Positions 21,795-64,000 of a stretch of DNA of 64,000 bases are shown piece after piece. How positions within the stretch are numbered: the first letter of the stretch is position 1; the number at the start of each line of letters is the position of its first letter. The translations under genes and the position numbers were made by a program. The DNA is taken from positions 23,603,709 through 23,667,708 of the forward strand of contig NC_132896.1 of the NCBI RefSeq assembly GCF_030463535.1. The letters run 5' to 3'. Below the pieces are notes generated by a model. It ran no database searches and was not told where the DNA came from. It saw nothing but the letters and a program-made list of their open reading frames with translations. The stretch comes from Salminus brasiliensis. Lineage: Eukaryota > Chordata > Actinopteri > Characiformes > Bryconidae.

Positions 21795-24700
21795 GGCTTC
21801 TGATGTTCTGTGACTCACTGTAGCCGAAAGGAACTTTCACACAGCTTTACGTTGTTTCTCTCCAATTAGGTCAGAGGAGTGTAACTGAGGGATTTCTTTT
21901 TCTATCCCTGTGGACTGCCTTTTGTTGCACTCATTCTGTAACAACAACTAGGAGTTGTAGGGGGAGATTGATCACATGTTTGATGGACACTTTCCCCAGC
22001 AAAATGCTAAACCCCATAATATGGAAAAAAAACCCAACTTCCTGCTTTAGCCTATGACTCAGAGGGAAGGAGATATACAGAGCAGAGGTGTGGGGTGGTG
22101 AAATGGAAAACAGAGAGGGAGATGGTAGAACAGAATGAGGGAAAGACCCCAGAGCAGTGAAGGGGAGGGTGTTTAATTGATAGGCATAATACCCAAGCGT
22201 CAGCGCCCATTGCAACAATAAACAGGACAATTTGGACGCAGAGGCCCTTGGATAAATCCTGCGTGGTGTATTAGGAGCTTGACATTTCAAACTTGTCTCC
22301 TAAATTTCTTAAAATTGACCTATGTTCCGCTAAACAAGTGTTGTTCGAAGCCTGTCAGTGATGTTTGTTGCAATGCTGCAGATTTGAGACCTTGCCGAAA
22401 ATATCTGTTAAAAACCCAAAGGCAAATCAAGTTTCAGCATTCAGGAGCGGGATTCGCTATAAAAAGATCTTGTTTGAAGCCGAGGAAATGCAACAAGGAA
22501 GGAAGCTCATTTTTTATAGGCAGACAACGGGGGCTCTCGTGCTGGAGCTGACCCACAAACCCTGCCCACGGCTTGTAGCCAGATGATAAAAGCCCTGATA
22601 TGGGGAACCGGCGGAGAAGATAAGTGTAACATACTGGATAAACATCTGTAGCATTTATCCAAACACACTAAGTAGGCCACTGACTACATCACTGATGTCA
22701 TACAGTGTACAAAACGTATTTATGCTAAAAGACTGTGTCAAATGCTTAAAACAGTAATCTAGAGTAAAGTGCAGGAATTCAGCGTAAAAGAATGAATTAT
22801 TAAAGTGATTTAAGTGAGTTGAGCTGAGCTGGTTTGGAAATGATTAATATCATTTTTTCATTAATTGAGTCTGGTTGTGCTGTATGTTATAATACAGCTC
22901 AAGCAACACCTGAGAAGTTAATAGACATGCTAATGTGAAAAGATGCTAATGTCGGCTATTACAACAACAAGAAGAGCAGAATGTTAAATTTCGTCCTTCT
23001 TTTCAAGTTGTCTCTCTCCACTAGAATTCCTAAAAAATGCCTCACTTCCTTCACAGCCCTGAAAGAGGAAGCATATCCATGTTTATTGTAGCCTGTCTTC
23101 CTGTTTTCAGATTCTCACTGATATCATGCAGCTGAAGTCCATGGGTGTTCAAAGATGGCAGACTCTTTTCATTCTCTTTCCGATGACAGTGAATGGTATG
23201 GGAAGGTCACTGCAGTTACTTTTCAATATTCTGAACCTGAGAGAACATGATTTTGCTATCAGACTATGACAAAAGTAGTTCCCCCAAGCCCTGCCTCCTC
23301 ACCTCAACTTTAGGGTTAGAGATAAGGTTTTTATTCATGCAGCTGCTCTCCCTTAAGGCACAAGAGTGCAATTGATGTTTAACGGACACTTCCTTCTGCA
23401 ATCTACAAATGAAACTTCTGGATCCGGGGTGTGTTCATGCCTCTGACTTGTCCTAAGGTGAACATCTATCTGATGTTACAGTTGCAGATAAACATGTAAA
23501 TGCAACCATACATTGTGCATCTCTTAAATTTCAAGAGCCACCTCAATGAATTTCCGAATGTGACTTCATTTAGTTATCTACTAAAAGGATGTCTAATGTA
23601 CCTCCTAAGCTTAATTTTGAATAAGACTGCTAGGCCTGTCACATCATTAAAAGTTTAGATAACAACAATTACCACAGAGATAATTGCAGTTGAATGATAA
23701 GAATTACAGGGACAAGAAGAATTCATCTACAGGCCTAAGGTGGCCAAATTGGCTACTTAGCAATATTTCTACTTAGCTGTCAATACTTCTGAACTCACAA
23801 CTGAAAGCTTGAGCCAAAATAAACAAACAATACTCACCATTTCCCCCTAGATGTGTGTAAGTATCAAGTCACAAATGAGGACTTTTTTATTTTTCCAAGA
23901 CCCATCGTTTTATCGTATGCATTATATTATGCATGCTTTGCTTCAACCCAGCTAATAAAATCACTGGATTGGACAATGGATTGAGGTCAGTAGATCACAT
24001 TTTTTGTTTTGTGGATACTGGATAGTCAAAGAAACGTATATATTGGCTACACATCACAAGCCGTATTAGCTAAATGTTAGCTAAAGTGATTGTAGACTGG
24101 AAAGCAACACTGGGTAATTCTTTACTTGAATCTATCTTCTCAACATTGATATTGTCATGTCATGTCATGACAAGTGATGATGTATGATGGTCATATGGTG
24201 TCATTAGTTGTGACACCATGAGACTGTTATATTTCTGGACCTAATCTGTCTTTTTTTTTATTTAAATGACAACATTTACATTTCATCCAGTAATTTCATT
24301 ATACTATCATTTGTTTGTACTATCAAAGCTCATTAAAATAAAGTAAAATCATTAGGGTATATATTTATTATTCATTGTAAAATTAATATTGTTTTAGAGA
24401 GATACTAAACCAGGAATGATGTCACATAAATGATCACATCTATAAAACCTAGATGATGCAAGATTCACCAGGAGGGCTTCTCTACCTCTTCTTTTTACAA
24501 AAAATGTACTGTTCTAATTTATTTTCCCAAAATGTTCTGTACAAACTCACACATATATTATATGGTTTACCATTACAGTAAATGGACATTCTTAAAGTGG
24601 AAATTCTCACACCCCACATCTGTTTTCTGAAGTGGACCTGTCCTAGGCAATGACAAGTCAGGTGTGTTTATGTACATATTTATGCTAATTTGTAGAGTTC

Positions 24701-26535
24701 CTGACACCACCACTGAGTATTTTCACCTTATCTTGAGGAGCTTGGCAAGTCTTATCTTATCCAGGACTATGTGTAGGAAGCCCATGGAGCATACCTGAAT
24801 CTTGTGAATAGAAAGCTCATAAAGGGAAATTCATCAGACATCCAGGGCCATGTTTTAGCCATTGATTTTTCTGGTAAACGACTGGAGTTGGGATTAAAGT
24901 GGAGTGGTTTCAGGGACACAAGGGGCTATGAGAAAAATGTGCTGCTCTGTTGAGGGGAATGCCAAGAATGTCTGTGTAATTTTATCTAAACACCACCCAC
25001 CCCCCCACCACCCCCGTCCCGCTCCCCTGCCCATGATTACCTGCATGTCCATCATAGTGAGACATGGCCTGGTGTGCAGGTTGGAACAATGGGCTGATGC
25101 TGCCCCGACCATCTAAGCCAAACCACACTGTACTGTCTGCTGTGTCATTGGCAAATACTTCTCAGTACGTTCCAGCAGGAATTCTACAGGACAATGTAAG
25201 TCACAGAGTGAAGGAGTGCACACCATGATTTTATCACTGCTAAGCTAAAACTCCTATTTGTGGTCCATGTATTTGAGGTTCTGCTGCATATAGCCCATGT
25301 TTCTATACAACAGTGCTTTAGGGGCCATATCACATTTTCACATCACGCTAACTTCTTTTTTTAACCTCTCTTCACAATTACTGGTGAAACAATTATGGCC
25401 TGGGCTTAAAACCATGCTTGTTGTTTTGTTCCAGCGTGTGATATCAAAGTGCACAGTCGGGACTGTGTCACAGGAAGCTCAGGAAGACGGCAATTGTTCT
25501 GAAAAATGAAAAAAAAAGTGATGACATCATTTTAAAGAGGTGTTTCTGAACAACCTTTCAAAATGAAGCTAACATTGCAGTTGGTAAACCAGCTTGTCTA
25601 TATTATACTGCTAATATACTGCCCTATAGTGTCTTTCGTTCTTTCTTTCTTTCTTTCTTTCATTCTGTCCTCTTTCATTTCTTTTTTTCAGAGAATTAAT
25701 TTTAAAATCCCACTCAGGAATGGTCATTCTATATTTCTCCTTCTCTGTACAGCATCCCATCATGGAAAACCCCCAACAAAAAATTCCATGGCTTCTTTTT
25801 TTCTTCCTATTGAAATGGATGTTGTGTCTTGACTTTGATTCTGGGAAAAAGGCTGAAAATCAGGAGGGTTCAGCTGTCCAGGATGTGCATTGTGACAAGA
25901 ATGGACAGCAGGAAAGGCCGCCTGACCGTGCTAAGGAAGTGGGCTGAATGCAAAGTGCTTGGGAAGTGGGCGTCCCTGTTCAAGACCTGCGTCAAGATGA
26001 AGAGGACACTCGAAGACCATAATTTTGCATATAATACCCTGTAAAGTACATAAATATGGGCCTACACTGTAATTCATCCTTCAACTGCAAATAACATAAA
26101 TAATTATGTTACTAGTTTTTGAAGAATTCATAATAGATTCATAATATGCCTTATGGTTGATGACAAAATAGCTAAAGGCAAAGGGTACAATAACTTTGGA
26201 TTTTAGTATCAATGCTTGATTATAAATTATTTCAAAATCAGGACACGATTTGTAAACACACTTTTGTGTTTTTAAAAATGAAGGGATTATGTAAGAAAAT
26301 GGCTGTAAATTCTAAATGGTTAATGCAGTATTTGTGTTAACCCCCTTAAATGAAAGCTGAGTCTACACTTTAATCACATCTTGATTGCTTTAAATCTATT
26401 GTGGTTGTGTACAGAGCCAAACAACAGAAACCATGTCCAAAAAAGGGTCCAAAAATTGTCAGTTACATAAGGCATATTATTCTGGAACTACAGGGACCTC
26501 TGTGCAAACTAGTGGGGGTATTCTTTGGTAAAAGA

Positions 26536-27609
<1,074 letters not shown>

Positions 27610-28670
27610 TATTAACTATAGAATTACATAAAGAAAATTTCTAAACCAGTAACAATGACGGCCAGCGTGAATTAAATAAAAGTGGTAATTCACCTGCTTT
27701 TCCAATACGTCAGGATGTATTACAAATTGTTCCCAACTCTGGCAGTATTCATATGGCTTTATGACCCCTACACAAACTTTCACAAAATATATAAAACATC
27801 AAAAGTTTCTTACTTATTCAGCCATTATAATGTTTATGTATGTTTATGGAAGTTTTCAAGAAAAGCTTATGTAATGAATACTGCCCTTCAGTAAAGTGTT
27901 ACTAATTCTTATAAAAATCATGTTCGTGTCTTGTGTCTGGTCACAATAGCCACATTCATGACCAACTTTCGACCTTTAATCTCTCTGTGCATATTTGTTT
28001 GTTAGATACTGATATAGTTGCTCACACATGTTTTGTGTCATGAAAAGACCATTGTGGCTATATGATGATGACAAACACGAGTACGTGGAGGGACAGCAAC
28101 ACAATTGCCTTAGTGGTCACACACAGACAGAGGGAAAAGCGTGTATGGCAGAGATATTTACATACAGTCAGCCAGGCTTCCTGTCTTTGTCAGGCTTAGA
28201 GTTTTTTTTTTTTTCGCCCATTGATGTAAGATCCACTCTTTCCTGTGTAAGGGGGAAAAATGCCATGTGATTACAATAGTACCAAAACAGGACAAAAAGG
28301 AAATGTTTAAATAAATGTAGGCACCTTACTCTTACTCTGTAAGGTTTTCTTTGGTTTTATTTGGGTTAGCATGAAATTTTATTATAACCTTAGTAGCATG
28401 TTTGGAACACTAACATTCAAATGCTACCAAAGTTAACAGCAGTAATATGCAGTTTAAACTCTTAAAGGCAACAAACTGGATTGTAATTGTAGTTGTAATT
28501 TAAAAAGTGTAGTGTTCTGTTTTGTGCCGCGCATAACAGACGCTACTGTAGCTACAGTAACACAGTAGCAAGAATAACTGGGACTGGACTGCTGACTTGA
28601 GAGGAATTGGGCGTTGTGTCAAAACGTGTGTGTTTGGCAATGTATTGAACGCGTTGTGGGGACGGTATAA

Positions 28671-28703
28671 CCCCCCCCTCCCCACACACACACACACACC
28701 CCC
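28671..28703. repeat. C-run and (CA)n microsatellite
   Basis: Polypyrimidine c-run followed by (ca)n, about 33 bp, just upstream of the candidate arhgef9 distal promoter. Confidence 0.9.
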
Positions 28704-28719
28704 TCGACGATAGGAGACG

Positions 28720-29245
28720 AACGCTTCGCCACCACTTTGACTGGTGTAGGGTCCTCACAAGAGAAAAAATCTTTTTACATGAAAGACGCAGCTTCTATCA
28801 AGCACACGAGGTATCGAGTCAGTTTCATTTGTTTACTGAAGTTAACGTTGGGGTTGGTTCAGAAATAGGCACAACAGCACTTCACTACAGCTATGGCAAA
28901 CTCACCGCAGACACCCCAGAAATACAGGAATACAAACTTGGTATGTGTGTGCGCGCGTGTTAGCGCGTGCACGCGCCTGTCGCATATCTCAGTGTCGGTG
29001 TCTGTTCAGTCTCTTTAGGGCAAGAGTTCAGCACTTTTACTGTGCCGCTGGTCTTCGGGAATGCGGGGAATCTCCAAGCTTTTTAACGCCATAAACTCTT
29101 TGGAATGAGCCTGAGGTGACTAGTAATGCTAAAATGCGTCTTTTAGAGTTTCTGGTTGAACTTTCTAGGAGAGCTCCTCGTATCCAATACTGGGAATGAT
29201 GGCAGGATTCTGAGATTCCAGTGGGAACACTTAACTAAGGTAAAG
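28720..29245 (+). promoter_or_regulatory. arhgef9: putative distal promoter and 5' UTR exon of long arhgef9 transcript
   Basis: Locally CpG-rich (gtgtgcgcgcgtgttagcgc, acgcgcctgtcg). Several donor-like sites occur: ...cacgag|gtatcg (about 28810), ...aacttg|gtatgt (28941) and ...actaag|gtaaag (29240). One of these would join the 5' UTR exon that begins at 30495. Transcript data are needed to choose between them. Confidence 0.45.
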
Positions 29246-30559
29246 TTTGGATATGGATTCATTTGCTGCGGTAACACAGAGAATGTTAGCTAGCATTTGC
29301 TGGCTTATAACTGTACGTAGGCCTGTCGTAATCGAACTAGCTAGTGCAATTTTGTGGAGGAAATTGTGCTGTCGTTATTCACAGCAAATTCCCAAGTGTT
29401 GACTTAACGCTTACAGGGTTCGTTTAAGTTCAGATATGTACTGTTAAAGCTCATTCGACACGGGGAATTTGCTGCGAGGATGATATAGAGAAATAAAAAC
29501 TATTTTGTATAGCACATTGTCATGACTAAAAACAACTAAATATTATATAATGAAAATAGTATATAAAATAGAATAAACAGGGTAATGAAAGTGTGCTAGG
29601 ATGTATAAAATGCCTCTGTTTTGCTGAAGCAGACATTGCATAACTTTCACTCAGGTTTCACGAAACCTTTTTCACGAAACACCAAACCAATTTGACCCGT
29701 CTTTTCCGGGTACAATTACAGCCTTTGGGACTTTATACTTATTGTATAGTGCAGAGCACTCTTGTTCAATGTTTCAGTGTTAAGTTTTTCAATGTTGCTT
29801 AAAAGAAGACGCTTGGATGAACGATGAAGTAAATATAAATAGAGGATGACCACTTTAGAGTAGAGATTTGGACTGCATGGAAATACTTTTTTCAATTTTA
29901 AAAGGCTGTGTTTATATGGCTATATATGGATATTAGCAATGTGATATCCATATTGACTATTGTTTCAATAAATTAGAGTGATCTCTGATCTCTGACTTTT
30001 AAGACATTAAGACAAGCCTTATTATGTTGTTTTATGGTTTAGTATTAAAAGATGCTGTTTAGACCACCCAGAAAGCTTAGTTTAGCAAATAAAAAGAGAC
30101 AAAATCTCTACTAATAGGTTGAGATTTTTATTGGCGCATCGTGTGGTAGTTTTCTCTCTTGTCCATTGAGCGAGGAATGGCAAGCTAATATCTAGTTTAC
30201 ATTAAATATATCATTCCGCTTTTCCAGCCCTGCTAGAGCAGGACATTACCCAAGAGATTTTTTTCTTTATTGTCTTTTTTCCAGTCCAGTGCAATCATAT
30301 GACCTCACATCAGCAATAATAGTGACCTACTAGCAAAGGAATTTTCATATTTGTCATATTTTTTTTATAATACCATGAAAATTAGTTCATCCTGGGTCAT
30401 AATAAAGTAGCCATGCATCTCCCTTGCAGCCTTAGATCTTTTCTTTCATTAGGCTATTTTACTCATTATTTTATTGTGTTCATCTGTCTCTTAGATATTC
30501 AGGTCACAATGGTGCTACCTAAAGTTGAAAGCTGACATCATATCTAACAATGTGAGAGG

Positions 30560-64000
<33,441 letters not shown>

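Noticed and set aside
21558-21840. Open frames of alternating Ser and Leu on the minus strand
   Set aside because: They are the translation of the (GA)n tract and carry no other coding signal.
22279-22586. Overlapping open frames of 73-90 codons
   Set aside because: Two competing frames, neither with recognisable protein character, flanking promoters or splice sites.
25829-26044. Lys/Arg-rich 71-codon open frame
   Set aside because: No homology recognised and no supporting signals; the length is within chance expectation.

Overview
The window is vertebrate nuclear DNA, almost certainly from a teleost fish. It is AT-rich, its genes are split by GT-AG introns, and its proteins closely match human ones. 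The spacers carry decayed Tc1/mariner transposons, a tRNA-derived SINE, LINE 3' tails and microsatellites of the kind common in ray-finned fish. Gene content (msn, zc4h2, asb12, arhgef9) matches the cluster on human Xq11-q12, so this is a conserved synteny block. The exact species cannot be read from the sequence.

Layout. (1) 1-8551, minus strand: moesin (msn). Eleven coding exons are resolved, covering the FERM domain and most of the helical rod; the C-terminal actin-binding end lies off the left edge. (2) 9143-12341, plus strand: complete five-exon zc4h2 (224 aa), head-to-head with msn across a short GC-rich promoter holding an NRF1-type palindrome. (3) 12992-14318, minus strand: a complete four-exon gene for a 164-aa protein I do not recognise. 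It is tail-to-tail with zc4h2, and its stop codon sits inside its poly(A) signal. (4) 17052-18313, plus strand: two-exon asb12, an ankyrin/SOCS-box adaptor. (5) 18.3-28.6 kb: gene-poor spacer with CCAGCT-rich elements, a long GA tract and a Tc1 copy. (6) 28.6-64.0 kb, plus strand: arhgef9 (collybistin), running off the right edge inside the DH domain.

arhgef9 is the most interesting part. Besides a short-isoform first exon (54995-55060), four phase-compatible upstream exons (30560-36700) encode about 701 residues that splice in frame onto the SH3 exon. They predict a collybistin of more than 1,000 residues. The 18-kb intron between the two 5' ends holds a CpG-rich island with a 31-codon ORF for a single-pass membrane microprotein (52656-52751). 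That island shares a segment of about 85 bp with a second site 3 kb upstream. The same intron has a 14-bp-stem hairpin with A/T-rich arms and several transposon relics.

These genes do not form an operon. Their known roles are membrane-actin linkage (moesin), neural development with an E3 ligase partner (ZC4H2), substrate choice for a Cullin-5 ligase (ASB12), and Cdc42 activation with gephyrin clustering at inhibitory synapses (collybistin).
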